Of a stretch of 64,000 nt of DNA, positions 16,932 to 25,726 are shown piece after piece (position 1 is the first letter of the stretch; each line of letters begins with the position of its first letter). Source of the stretch: Paraburkholderia bonniea (lineage in GTDB: Bacteria; Pseudomonadota; Gammaproteobacteria; Burkholderiales; Burkholderiaceae); assembly GCF_009455625.1 (NCBI RefSeq), contig NZ_QPEQ01000001.1:1860001-1924000 (forward strand), given 5' to 3'. The notes beneath the pieces are model-generated. The model ran no database searches, was not told the origin of the DNA, and saw only the letters and a program-made list of their open reading frames with translations. A program made the translations under genes and the position numbers.

Positions 16932-17115
16932 AGCCTGTTTCAGGATAAGCGGTGGTGTAATATCGGCGCGCCTCGCCTGCTGCGTCGAGCCTTTACAGCG
17001 CGCTTTCGCACCCGGCGAGCCACCTGAAACCTGAAACAGCTTCGGCCCCGGTTTTGCTGCAACGCGGGTTCACAGCACGGATTCCAGGCTCTTATTTCAT
17101 TTACGGAGGTTCTTC

Positions 17116-17805
17116 ATGTCGCTCATAGACAGCATTTCGCGCACGCTCAAAGGTCTTCTGAACGATGCTGCCGATTCCGTTCAGGATCCTTCGCGCGATT
17201 CACGCCAGATCGTGCGCGAACTGGATGACAGCATCGCCAAAGCAGAAAACGCGCTGATCGAAATTCAGGCACAAGTCGCCATGCAGCAAAGCAAGCGTGA
17301 CGTCGCCGCCGACAAGGCAAAAAAATACGAAGACGGCGCTAAACGCGCCCTGCAAAGCAGCGACGAAGCGCTCGCACGCGAAGCCCTCGGGGCCCAGGCC
17401 ACCGCCGAAGCCGAACGCGACGCGCTGGCCCAGGAACTCGGCACGCTGGAGCCTTCCGTGGCTCAGCTCAAAAGCCAGATCGACGATATGCGTCAGCGGC
17501 GCAACGACCTGAACGCGCGTTCCAGCATTCTTCAGGCGAAGCAACAGATCGCTGAGGCAAAAGATGTGGCCGCCACGGCACTGGGCGGAATCGGCGGCAA
17601 AAATCTCTCTGAGGACTTTCGCAAGCTGGAAGACAAGGTCGCGCTGTCCAATGCACGTTCGGACGCACGTCTGAATTCAGCAGACGTCAAAAGCGGCAAG
17701 GCACTTGACGACAAGCTCGCCGAACTCAACCGCGGCCCATCGGTGGAAGAGCGCCTCGAAGCGCTGAAAAAACAGATCGCCAGCACCACTCCAGCCGGGC
17801 AATAA
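17116..17805 (+). CDS. PspA/IM30 family protein
   Basis: The 229-residue, almost wholly alpha-helical coiled-coil protein starts MSLIDSISRTLKGLLNDAAD, the amphipathic membrane-binding helix of the family. A good ribosome site (GGAGG, seven bases upstream) supports the start. PspA-type proteins assemble on the inner face of the cytoplasmic membrane and protect it under envelope stress. No PspBC or PspF homologue is adjacent. The following TPR/membrane gene (17957) runs in the same direction, about 150 bp downstream, and may be co-transcribed. Confidence 0.85.
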   Translation: MSLIDSISRTLKGLLNDAADSVQDPSRDSRQIVRELDDSIAKAENALIEIQAQVAMQQSKRDVAADKAKKYEDGAKRALQSSDEALAREALGAQATAEAERDALAQELGTLEPSVAQLKSQIDDMRQRRNDLNARSSILQAKQQIAEAKDVAATALGGIGGKNLSEDFRKLEDKVALSNARSDARLNSADVKSGKALDDKLAELNRGPSVEERLEALKKQIASTTPAGQ

Positions 17806-17956
17806 ACCCGCACGGTGCGGAGCCCTCCGGCTCGCGGGCACCGCACCATGCTGGCCACTGGCCACCCTGTCCCGATCCACCTGGGCCACGCATCACCCTG
17901 CCGCATTACCCTGTTGTTTGCCATGGAGACGGGGGTTTAACCGCCCCGCCCGCATC

Positions 17957-19186
17957 ATGAAAAAATTTCTTGCCGCGATCCTGGTTGTATTGCTCTTCGC
18001 CTCAGGCAGCGCTTTTGCCGTGCCCACCGTGGCGCAAATCGAAAGCGCGATGCAACAAGGCAACTGGCGTCAAGCCGATGCTGGGCTCACAGAAGTACTG
18101 CAAGCGCATCCGAACAACGCACGGGCGCATTACCTGTACGCCCAGGTGCTGGACCGCGAAGGCCGTTATGCCGATGCGCTGGCTCAGGTGCAACGCGCCA
18201 AAGCCCTCGATCCGCAACTGCGCTTCACCGATCCAGCCCGCTTCGCCCAGACCGAAAACCGCCTGCGCCGCAACGCTGAGCGCGCTGGCGTGCTCTCCGG
18301 CAACAACACCAGCACCAGCAATCCGTTTATCCAGCGAGTGCCGCCCGCCGCCACGGCCGCTGTGCCCAACCGCATTGCGGCAGCTCCGGTCCAGGCCTCG
18401 CACGGGCCATCACTAGCTTCATGGATTGGCATTGCGCTGCTGTTTGGCGTTATCGCACTGGTGCTGCGCTGGACTGTGCGCCGCGCACGTTCGCGGGTCG
18501 ATTCACGCGCGGGTGACGACCGCCGCCAGCAACTCAAACGCGCCACCGAGCTACTTAACGCCGTGCGCTCACTCAAACTGGATGTAAGGCTTTCGAGCGC
18601 GCCAGGTCATGACGGGCTGAAGCAGGAAGTTGAAGCCACCGAAACCCAGCTACGCGAACTAGTTGAAGCGCTATCAACCGGCCAGAACCCCGTACCGCCC
18701 TACCAGATCGACGAACTAGAGCAGCAAGTTGAACGGCTCAAGGCTCGCGCTGACGGCCGTCCTGAACCGGTCACCACCACAGGCGGCAATGGTGCCGCTA
18801 CCGGCGAATCCATCTTTGCTCGCGAAGCGGAGGCGCAGTTTGGCCGCGCCCCCACGCCCGCCGCTAACGTGCCGTATCCACCATATCCGCCACAGCCCCC
18901 GCAGCAGCAACCGCCTGTCGTCGTCCAGCAAGGCGGTGGCGGCAATGGTGGCATCGGCGGCCTGCTAACCGGGGTGCTGCTGGGCCAGATGCTCAATAAC
19001 GGAGGCCGTGAGCGCCCGATTGAGCGCGATGGCAGTTTCGGCAGCGGCAGCGGTAACAACGCCGCAGGTGGAGGCGACCAGGGCGGGCTGGATCTAGGCC
19101 AGGGCTCGAACGACTGGAATGACGGCGGCTCAGGCCAGATTGATCTCGGCGGTAATGACGATTCAGGCGGCTGGGGCAATACCTGA
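17957..19186 (+). CDS. TPR-containing membrane protein with Gly-rich C-terminus
   Basis: The 409-residue product has a signal peptide at residues 1-22 (cleavage after SAFA). A TPR-like region at 25-100 includes GNWRQADAGLTEVLQAHP and EGRYADALAQVQRAKALDP. A transmembrane helix lies around 154-175 (IGIALLFGVIALVLRW), then a coiled coil at ~195-265 and a Pro/Gln/Gly-rich tail with a GGLLTGVLLGQML patch. The MKKF start at 17957 fits the signal peptide better than an upstream ATG at 17918. The first domain is probably periplasmic and the tail cytoplasmic. Proximity to the PspA gene suggests an envelope-stress partner, but no direct function is known. Confidence 0.75.
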   Translation: MKKFLAAILVVLLFASGSAFAVPTVAQIESAMQQGNWRQADAGLTEVLQAHPNNARAHYLYAQVLDREGRYADALAQVQRAKALDPQLRFTDPARFAQTENRLRRNAERAGVLSGNNTSTSNPFIQRVPPAATAAVPNRIAAAPVQASHGPSLASWIGIALLFGVIALVLRWTVRRARSRVDSRAGDDRRQQLKRATELLNAVRSLKLDVRLSSAPGHDGLKQEVEATETQLRELVEALSTGQNPVPPYQIDELEQQVERLKARADGRPEPVTTTGGNGAATGESIFAREAEAQFGRAPTPAANVPYPPYPPQPPQQQPPVVVQQGGGGNGGIGGLLTGVLLGQMLNNGGRERPIERDGSFGSGSGNNAAGGGDQGGLDLGQGSNDWNDGGSGQIDLGGNDDSGGWGNT

Positions 19187-19307
19187 CGCAAACCCCGCCC
19201 ATACCGGCTGGCGCGAACCCGGCGAACCCAGGCAACAGGCTCGCGCCAGTTGCACAAAAAACGCATCGGAGCGCCACGCCCCATGCGCCCCAGACGCCCC
19301 ACCACCG

Positions 19308-20717
19308 CTATTGCACCGCCCGCGCGGGAAACTCCAGCACAAAACGGATGACGCCAGGCCGTGGACACGATACCTGGGCCGTTCCGCCATGCAGATGCAT
19401 GATCGCGCTGACGATTGCCAGCCCGAGGCCATTCGATGTGCTTGGCGTACTGCGCGCCGCATCCCCCCGGTAAAACCGGTCGAACAGACGTCCTAACTGC
19501 GCGGGTGTAACCGGCTCGCCGTCATTTTCAACCCACACCGTCGCGCCTTGCGCATGCTGCGTGGCGCTCAGGCGCACACAGGTATCGTCTGCGCCATAGC
19601 GCAAGGCATTCACCACGAGATTGTTAATCGCCCGGCGGCACAGCAGCGGATTAGCCCACATCTGGCCTTCGGCCTGCACACTGAAACGCATGCCGCGCTC
19701 GCTTGCCAGCCCTTCGAAATAATCGGCAATCTTGCTCATCTCTTCATGCAACGCCATGGGCTGGCGCGCAATCACCAGTGCCGCATGATCGGCCTGGGCC
19801 AGAAACAGGATGTTTTCGATGATGCGGCTTAAGCGCTCCAGCTCTTCCAGATTCGATTCCAGCACCTTGCGGTACTCCTCGGGCTGACGCGCCTGCCCAA
19901 GCGCCACTTGAGTCTGCCCCGTCAGGATCCCCACCGGGGTGCGTATTTCATGCGCCAAATCGGCAGAAAACTGTGACAAGCGTTGATAGCCCTCTGCCAG
20001 CCGGTCCAGCATTGCATTGAACGCCTGCGTCAGTTGCTGCAATTCAGGCGGTGCCTCGGCGAGATTCAGACGCACCATCAGATTTTTCGGGCTAATTTGC
20101 GCCGCTTGCCGCACCATGCCGCGCAATGGCTTGAACAAGTGCCACAGCACAGCAAAGGCCAGCAACGTCGCTGCCAGCATGCCGCCCAGCGTGGCCAGCA
20201 CAATCCCATTGCGCCAGCGCTTGAGCATCTGCACTTCGCTGGTCATCGGATGCCCGGCAATCACATCGACCGGCGTGCCATCCTCGCGCGCCAGGGTCCT
20301 GGCGCTCACCCAGTGAACCGGAACACCATCGGGCAAGAACGTGCGCTGAATCTCCACCGGCCCCAGTGCATGGTCCTGAACGGACACCGTCAGGCTGGGT
20401 ATGGGCAGGTTGTCTGGATTAACGTGGATAAAAGGCGCTTCGCCCGGTTTGCGGAAAAACAGCATGTCACGCTCCGAACCCAGCATGGTTTCGAAAAGCA
20501 ACGGCCGCTCTTTTAATTCTCTGACGGTGTACATCTCGCGCACCAGCCGGCTGAAATGCGCCACCCGCGCGGCCAGCACGAGATCGGCCTGGCGCTCCAG
20601 CGATTGACGTGCAACCTGATAAAAATACGTGCCCAGCATGCCCGTCACCACGCATGCGACCAGCGCAAACAACACGGTTGCCCGCGCGCTCAACGACCAT
20701 GCGCCCCAGCGTTTCAT
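19308..20717 (-). CDS. Heavy-metal-type sensor histidine kinase (IrlS/CusS/HprS-like)
   Basis: This 469-residue inner-membrane sensor kinase has TM1 (about residues 12-33), a ~135-residue periplasmic domain and TM2 (about 172-193). A HAMP domain follows, then the H-box DLAHEIRTPVGILTGQ (phospho-His about 252), an N-box near NNLVVNALRYG and a G2 box NGLGLAIVSAIMHLHGG. It belongs to the heavy-metal sensor subfamily (TIGR01386-like). Its start overlaps the stop of the response regulator (ATGA at 20714-20717), so regulator and kinase are co-translated. It lies back to back with the DUF5666/cytochrome/molybdo-oxidoreductase cluster at 21543, an arrangement like E. coli HprRS next to MsrPQ. That makes redox or chlorine stress, not only metals, a possible signal. 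Confidence 0.88.
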   Translation of the reverse strand: MKRWGAWSLSARATVLFALVACVVTGMLGTYFYQVARQSLERQADLVLAARVAHFSRLVREMYTVRELKERPLLFETMLGSERDMLFFRKPGEAPFIHVNPDNLPIPSLTVSVQDHALGPVEIQRTFLPDGVPVHWVSARTLAREDGTPVDVIAGHPMTSEVQMLKRWRNGIVLATLGGMLAATLLAFAVLWHLFKPLRGMVRQAAQISPKNLMVRLNLAEAPPELQQLTQAFNAMLDRLAEGYQRLSQFSADLAHEIRTPVGILTGQTQVALGQARQPEEYRKVLESNLEELERLSRIIENILFLAQADHAALVIARQPMALHEEMSKIADYFEGLASERGMRFSVQAEGQMWANPLLCRRAINNLVVNALRYGADDTCVRLSATQHAQGATVWVENDGEPVTPAQLGRLFDRFYRGDAARSTPSTSNGLGLAIVSAIMHLHGGTAQVSCPRPGVIRFVLEFPARAVQ

Positions 20718-21385
20718 AAGCCGTCACCAAAACGGTAACCAATGCTGCGCACCGTATGAATCAGCTTGCGCTCGAATGGCTGATCAATCTTGGCGCGCAA
20801 GCGCTTGATGGCGACATCGACCACATTGGTGTCGCTGTCGAAATTCATGCCCCAGACTTCTGCTGCAATCTGCATGCGCGACAGCGCCAGGCCTTCACGC
20901 CGAAGCAGCAGATGCAACAGCATGAATTCCTTGTTGGTCAGCGTGATATCCACGCCTTCACGCATCACGGTACGGCGCAAAACATCAATCCTTAAACCCG
21001 CCACCTCAAGCACCTCCTGTTCACGCGCCCCGCCCCGCCGTAGCAAGGTGCGGATGCGCAGCACGAGTTCGATGAAGGAAAAAGGCTTGACCAGATAATC
21101 GTCCGCGCCGAGTTCAAGGCCGCGAATACGGTCGTTCACATGATCGCGGGCGGTGAGAAAAATCACGCGCAGATCATGCTGCGCGCGTAGCACCCGCATG
21201 ATTTCCCAACCGTCGATGCCAGGCAACATCACATCAAGCACCACTAATTCGTACTGCTGCTCCAGCGCCATATGCAGGCCTTCTGAGCCGGTTCGCGCGA
21301 GATCAACGGCATAGCCGCTTTCGCGCAGACCTTGCTTCAGGTAAGCGCCTGTCTTGGGGTCGTCTTCGATAATCAGAATGCTCAT
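20714..21385 (-). CDS. OmpR-family response regulator (IrlR/CusR/HprR-like)
   Basis: The 223-residue regulator has a receiver domain with acidic IIEDD near the N-terminus and phospho-acceptor Asp in LVVLDVMLPGIDGW. The switch Thr (VIFLTARD) and Lys (DYLVKPF) follow. The C-terminal winged helix ends VDVAIKRLRAKID...IHTVRSIGYRFG. Start 21385 (MSILIIEDD) is chosen; a longer frame to 21472 adds 29 residues that family members lack. It is the first gene of a two-gene operon with the kinase and faces the divergent gene at 21543 across ~160 bp, the likely operator region. Confidence 0.9.
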   Translation of the reverse strand: MSILIIEDDPKTGAYLKQGLRESGYAVDLARTGSEGLHMALEQQYELVVLDVMLPGIDGWEIMRVLRAQHDLRVIFLTARDHVNDRIRGLELGADDYLVKPFSFIELVLRIRTLLRRGGAREQEVLEVAGLRIDVLRRTVMREGVDITLTNKEFMLLHLLLRREGLALSRMQIAAEVWGMNFDSDTNVVDVAIKRLRAKIDQPFERKLIHTVRSIGYRFGDGL

Positions 21386-21542
21386 ACGCGGGGGATCAAG
21401 GTCGTGGCGAATCGCGCTGCGCGCCATTCTAGCCGCATCACCCATGGCGCTAGATGACGCATTTGTCACCAAAAAATCATCTGAAAGTCCAGACTGCTTC
21501 GTTATCCTTTAGAGGATTTCCCTATTTTTTAAAGGACCCGTC

Positions 21543-22172
21543 ATGACTTTCGCTTCAGGCAGATTCATCCGTCCATTCACCGCAGCGCTGGCTCTCGCCA
21601 GCGCTTTTTTTGTCATCAGCCCGGCCAGCGCGCAGAACACCACCCCCACCGGGGTGCGCGGCACGATTACCGCCCTCGCGGGCGATACGCTCAGCGTGCG
21701 GACCAAAGCGGGCAAAGAGGTGGCCGTGAAACTCGCCGCTGACACCGCCGTACGCGGCGTCAGTCTGGACAAAATCGAAAACATCAAGAGCGGCAGCTAT
21801 ATCGGTGCGGCCTCCATCCCTCAAGCCGATGGCACGCTCAAGGCACTCGAAGTGCATGTGTTCCCGCCATCGCTGCGCGGTAGTGGCGAAGGCCATCGCG
21901 CATGGGATCTCGGCAAGAACAGCACGATGACGAACGGCACAGTAGGCGATCTGGTGGTCAGCAATGGCCGCACGATCACCGTCAAATATCCGAACGGCGA
22001 AAAGAAAATCGTGGTCCCGGCAGATGTCCCGATCGTTAGCCTGACGCTCGGCGACCGTTCACTCCTCCGGCCTGGTACGCATGTCGTGCTATTCGCGCAG
22101 AAAAGCGCGGACGGCTCGCTCGTCGCCAAGTTCATTTCGGCTGGCAAAGACGGGATCGTGCCGCCGATGTAA
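21543..22172 (+). CDS. Exported DUF5666-like protein
   Basis: The 209-residue product has a signal peptide (residues 1-30, ending ASAQ). Two related small beta-barrel repeats follow: VRGTITALAGDTLSVRTKAG (about 39-58) and NGTVGDLVVSNGRTITVKYP (about 134-153). Each has the xGxVxxxxGxxLxVxxxxG pattern of DUF5666/OB-like domains. It is likely periplasmic. It heads a same-strand cluster with the b-type cytochrome (22270) and molybdopterin enzyme (22908). A role supporting that redox pair is inferred from synteny only. Confidence 0.75.
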   Translation: MTFASGRFIRPFTAALALASAFFVISPASAQNTTPTGVRGTITALAGDTLSVRTKAGKEVAVKLAADTAVRGVSLDKIENIKSGSYIGAASIPQADGTLKALEVHVFPPSLRGSGEGHRAWDLGKNSTMTNGTVGDLVVSNGRTITVKYPNGEKKIVVPADVPIVSLTLGDRSLLRPGTHVVLFAQKSADGSLVAKFISAGKDGIVPPM

Positions 22173-22269
22173 GCCCTCAATTGCCGCGTAGCACCAGCAC
22201 GCTACGCGGCCTGCATCACCTTTTTCCCGTGTTTTTCTGCCCCATGTTTTTCTGCCAAATCCCTGCGCC

Positions 22270-22908
22270 ATGAACTTATCGCCCCATCAGGAACGGCCCG
22301 CGGCGAGCCATCCGCTGGTCGTGCGCGTGACTCACTGGATCAATGCCTGCGCCATCGTCTGCATGGTGATGAGCGGCTGCGCGATCTATAACGCCTTCCC
22401 TATTTTTGCTTTCCGCTTCCCCGCCTGGGCCACTGTCGGCGGCTGGCTTGGGGGCTCGATTGCATGGCATTTCGCGGCGATGTGGCTGCTGTGTGTGAAC
22501 GGCCTGGTCTACGTGATCTTCGGCCTGGTGAGCGGGCGCTTCCGTCAGCGCTTTCTACCGGTGCGGCCAGCCGATGTGATGCGCGACCTGGTGCTGGCGG
22601 CACGCTTCAAACTGCCCCATGAAAATGGCGCGTACAACGCGGTGCAAAAGCTGCTCTACCTCGTCGTGCTGCTGCTGGGCGTATTGCTGGTGACATCGGG
22701 CTTGTCGCTCTGGAAACCCGTGCAACTCGCCTGGCTGAGCGCGCTGTTCGGCGGCTTCGACTTCGCCCGGCGAGTTCATTTTTTCGCCATGGCGGGCGTC
22801 GTCGGCTTCGTGGTGATTCACCTGGCGCTCGTGATCCTCGTGCCTCGCACCTTGCTAGCCATGCTGAACGGACGCTCAAAACGCACCTCGCACAGGAGCG
22901 CGCACTGA
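22270..22908 (+). CDS. Cytochrome b561-type membrane subunit
   Basis: This 212-residue integral membrane protein has four to five hydrophobic helices (about residues 28-48, 62-90, 125-147, 168-195). Candidate haem-ligand His residues include VTHWINA (about 22), AWHFAAMW (about 67), HFFAMAG (about 171) and VIHLALVI (about 183). The domain is of the Ni,Fe-hydrogenase/formate-dehydrogenase cytochrome b type. Its stop shares one base with the start of the molybdopterin oxidoreductase gene, so the two are translationally coupled. It most likely passes electrons from the quinone pool to that periplasmic enzyme, as MsrQ does for MsrP, although it is not MsrQ itself. Confidence 0.85.
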   Translation: MNLSPHQERPAASHPLVVRVTHWINACAIVCMVMSGCAIYNAFPIFAFRFPAWATVGGWLGGSIAWHFAAMWLLCVNGLVYVIFGLVSGRFRQRFLPVRPADVMRDLVLAARFKLPHENGAYNAVQKLLYLVVLLLGVLLVTSGLSLWKPVQLAWLSALFGGFDFARRVHFFAMAGVVGFVVIHLALVILVPRTLLAMLNGRSKRTSHRSAH

Positions 22909-23753
22909 TGAACGAGAAAAAAATCATCCTTCCCGCCAAGGCCGATATAGAGCGCGGCACCCAAACCCGGGCACAGACAACGCCGGGCCGCGTGCTGCAA
23001 CCACGTGCCGCAACATCCATCAATCTCGCCGATCACCAGCCACAAATCGCGCGGCTGCAGCGACGGCTGTTCTTGCGCACGTCACTCTCGCTCGGCGCGT
23101 TAAGCATGCTCTCTGGCTGCACGCTGCAAGACGGTGATGCCGTCGACAAAGTGTTGTGGGCCATGTCACGCTGGAATGACCGGGTGCAAGGCTGGCTTTT
23201 TAGCCGCAACCGGCTGGCACCCACCTACGCTGCCAGCGAAATCACAAACCCGTTTCCATTCAATGCGTTTTATCCGGAATTCGATGTGCCAGAGATCGAC
23301 GGCACCGAGTACACGCTGGAACTCTCCGGCCTGATTGCCAACCGGCGTCCATGGACCCTCGAGCAGTTGCGCCAGCTCCCGCAGTCAGCGCAAATCACGC
23401 GCCACATTTGCATTGAAGGCTGGAGTGCGGTTGGCGAGTGGCGCGGCGTGCCATTGCGCACGTTTCTTGAACGTGTCGGTGCCGATACCAGCGCCCGTTA
23501 CGTCGGTTTCAAATGCGCGGACCGGTATTACAGCAGCCTCGACATGGCAACCGCGCTCCATCCGCAGACACTGCTTGCACTCGATTTCGGCCATCAGCCG
23601 TTGCCGTCCAAATATGGCTATCCGCTAAAACTACGCGTGCCCACCAAGCTCGGCTTCAAGAATCCGAAACACATCACGGCTATTTTTGTCAGCAATACCA
23701 ATCCAGGCGGGTATTGGGAGGATCAGGGCTATAACTGGTTCAGCGGGTTATAG
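22908..23753 (+). CDS. Periplasmic molybdopterin-dependent oxidoreductase (sulfite-oxidase/MsrP fold)
   Basis: The 281-residue enzyme has an Arg pair and a hydrophobic stretch (QRRLFLRTSLSLG, residues 51-63) leading to a lipobox-like LSGC (Cys71). It may therefore be a Tat-exported, membrane-anchored lipoprotein. The oxidoreductase_molyb core has HICIEGWSAVGEW, where Cys168 is the expected molybdenum ligand. SLDMATALHPQTLLAL and PLPSKYGYPLKLRVP follow, the MPT-binding blocks seen in MsrP/YedY. The C-terminal dimerisation domain of true sulfite oxidases is absent. It is paired with the cytochrome at 22270 and lies opposite an HprRS-like two-component system. Methionine-sulfoxide reduction is one hypothesis, and the actual substrate is unknown. 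Confidence 0.85.
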   Translation: MNEKKIILPAKADIERGTQTRAQTTPGRVLQPRAATSINLADHQPQIARLQRRLFLRTSLSLGALSMLSGCTLQDGDAVDKVLWAMSRWNDRVQGWLFSRNRLAPTYAASEITNPFPFNAFYPEFDVPEIDGTEYTLELSGLIANRRPWTLEQLRQLPQSAQITRHICIEGWSAVGEWRGVPLRTFLERVGADTSARYVGFKCADRYYSSLDMATALHPQTLLALDFGHQPLPSKYGYPLKLRVPTKLGFKNPKHITAIFVSNTNPGGYWEDQGYNWFSGL

Positions 23754-23925
23754 CCCTGATCACAGAGAAGGAAAAATGGAGGAACGCGGGAAGGATGAAG
23801 CCTGTCCGTCTTGCCAACGCACTGAACCAAGCCTGTTTTTTTATTTATTCTGCACAGCGCCAGGCCATCCGCATGCTGCACGCTCAGGCAGCGTCGCCCT
23901 ACCTCCAAGCAACGCCGCTTCACCT

Positions 23926-24690
23926 TCAAGCAGGCCGCCCCACATACACCCACGTGTCGTAAGTCAGCTCAATCTCACCGTCTTGCGCGGTGCGCTCAAA
24001 GAGCGTGCGTAACGCCGCTTGCATCGGCGCGTAATTCGCATGCCCTGGTTTCGGCGCATACGACGACGACATCAATCGGCCCTGCACCCCGGCCAGATCC
24101 AGCCGCTGATGATTGGCAAAGCGCGCCTGATGCAAAAACCCCTGGCCAAACCACTCGGCCATCGCCGCATCATCGGCATAACGCTCCGCCACCAGCGTGT
24201 AATCGATGCCATAGCGCCTCAGCAGCGCTTCGTAGCCCGCCAGAAACGGCGAACCCTCAAGCCTGCGGCTATTCCAGAACAGCGCGACCAAGCCAGATGG
24301 CGTCAGAATGCGAGCGAATTCGCGCCGGGCTGTCGCTGGATCAAACCAGTGGAACGCCTGCGCAGCGATCACCAGATCGACACTCGCGGCCTCCAGTGTG
24401 GTCGCTTCGGCCGTCCCTGCAACACTGCGAAACAACCCCGAGTCGCCCAACCAGCTATCGGCGGCAGCCCGCATCGCCTGATTCGGTTCGACCGCGATGA
24501 CCGGATGGCCCGCCGCGATAAATAGTTGCGCCGAAATCCCCGTGCCCGCGCCGATATCCGCTACCCTGGCGGCGGGTGCCACACCACAGGTCTCATGCAG
24601 AAAACTAACGACTTCCTGCGGATAACTCGGGCGGTATTTGACGTAATCAGCGACGCGATCAGTAAAGCGTTGAGTCGAATTGAGAGTCAT
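23926..24690 (-). CDS. Class I SAM-dependent methyltransferase
   Basis: The 254-residue protein has methyltransferase motif I ARVADIGAGTGISAQLF (about residues 40-56), the acidic AVEPNQAMR (motif II), and SVDLVIAAQAFHWFDP (motif IV). It belongs to the Methyltransf_11/UbiE-like group that includes yeast Crg1/Tmt1-type enzymes. Start 24690 has a clear AGGAGA ribosome site; a longer frame to 24846 does not look coding. The substrate cannot be told from sequence. Confidence 0.85.
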   Translation of the reverse strand: MTLNSTQRFTDRVADYVKYRPSYPQEVVSFLHETCGVAPAARVADIGAGTGISAQLFIAAGHPVIAVEPNQAMRAAADSWLGDSGLFRSVAGTAEATTLEAASVDLVIAAQAFHWFDPATARREFARILTPSGLVALFWNSRRLEGSPFLAGYEALLRRYGIDYTLVAERYADDAAMAEWFGQGFLHQARFANHQRLDLAGVQGRLMSSSYAPKPGHANYAPMQAALRTLFERTAQDGEIELTYDTWVYVGRPA

Positions 24691-24748
24691 CGAAAATCTC
24701 CTGTGACAGAACCCGCTACGGCTGCAATGCCGGGCGCTCCGCTCGGGC

Positions 24749-24865
24749 CTAGCCGCCACCGAGCAGGCGCAACAAGCGCCAGAAAAACTCGCACACCGCC
24801 ACCAGCCACTCCCATAGACTCGCCAGTTGCTGCCAGCCAGTCTCACTGATCCACGCGGGAATCAT
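24749..24865 (-). CDS. Possible 38-residue hydrophobic peptide
   Basis: A short frame sits 42 bp downstream of potI and upstream of the methyltransferase. It encodes 38 residues beginning MIPAWISETGWQQLASLWEW. The next block is strongly hydrophobic (LVAVCEFFWRLLRLLGGG), with many Trp and a single amphipathic or transmembrane helix. A GGAG lies about nine bases before the ATG. Codon choice is GC-rich like real genes here. It may be a small membrane protein or chance; no family is recognised. Confidence 0.35.
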   Translation of the reverse strand: MIPAWISETGWQQLASLWEWLVAVCEFFWRLLRLLGGG

Positions 24866-24907
24866 GCAAGGCTCCAGCGTGGTACCCAGGTGCACCGGAT
24901 GCTCACG

Positions 24908-25726
24908 TTACAGCGCCAGTGCCGTGCGCCGCCGTTCTGCGCGCAGCATGAAGTAATTGATCGCAACGACCCCTACAGTGACCACCGCGATAAAGAGCGT
25001 CGCCAGCGCATTCATCTCTGGATTGAGCCCAAGCCGCACACGCGAAAACACGACCAGCGGCAACGTAGTCGACCCCGGCCCGGACAGAAACGCCGACAGC
25101 ACCAGGTCATCAATCGAAAGCGTGAAGGACAGCAGCCAACCCGCCATCAGCGCCTGGGAAATCAGTGGCAGCGTAACCGCGAAAAACACCCGGAACGGCG
25201 TGGCACCAAGATCGAGCGCGGCTTCTTCGAGCGACGGATGCAGGTCTCGCACACGCGACTGAACGATGATCGCCACATACGAAATACACAGCATCACGTG
25301 GCCAATCCAGATCGTGAAAATCCCCCGCCCCGCTGGCCAGCCAAACCACTTGCCCAGTTCGATAAAGAGCAGCAACAGCGAGATACCCTGAATCACTTCG
25401 GGAATCACCAGCGGTGCATTGATCATCCCGGTGTACAGCGTAAAGCCACGAAAACGGCCCATGCGCGCCAGCACAAATCCGGCCCACGTGCCAATAAACA
25501 CCGAGGCAAACGCCGTCAGCAATGCGACCCGCAACGACAGCCAGGCAGCGGAAATCAGTTCGTCGTCATGTAGCAGCGCGGCATACCAGCGCGTGGAAAA
25601 ACCGCTCCACACCGTCACCAGTTGCGACTCGTTAAACGAATAGACGATCAGGCTGATGATCGGGATATACAGAAACAGAAAGCCGGTGCCGAGCACCGCA
25701 TATTGCAAAAAGCGGTTCGGCTTCAT
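24908..25726 (-). CDS. potI: Putrescine ABC transporter permease PotI
   Basis: The 272-residue inner-membrane permease has six predicted helices. The EAA loop reads EEAALDLGATPFRVFFAVTLPLI (about residues 160-182), which docks on the ATPase. Start 25726 (MKPNRFLQYAVLGTG) overlaps the potH stop by ATGA. The potFGHI order and the YIPIISLIVYSFNES and TLSIDDLVLSAFLSGPG blocks identify it as PotI rather than PotC. Last gene of the operon. Confidence 0.92.
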   Translation of the reverse strand: MKPNRFLQYAVLGTGFLFLYIPIISLIVYSFNESQLVTVWSGFSTRWYAALLHDDELISAAWLSLRVALLTAFASVFIGTWAGFVLARMGRFRGFTLYTGMINAPLVIPEVIQGISLLLLFIELGKWFGWPAGRGIFTIWIGHVMLCISYVAIIVQSRVRDLHPSLEEAALDLGATPFRVFFAVTLPLISQALMAGWLLSFTLSIDDLVLSAFLSGPGSTTLPLVVFSRVRLGLNPEMNALATLFIAVVTVGVVAINYFMLRAERRRTALAL

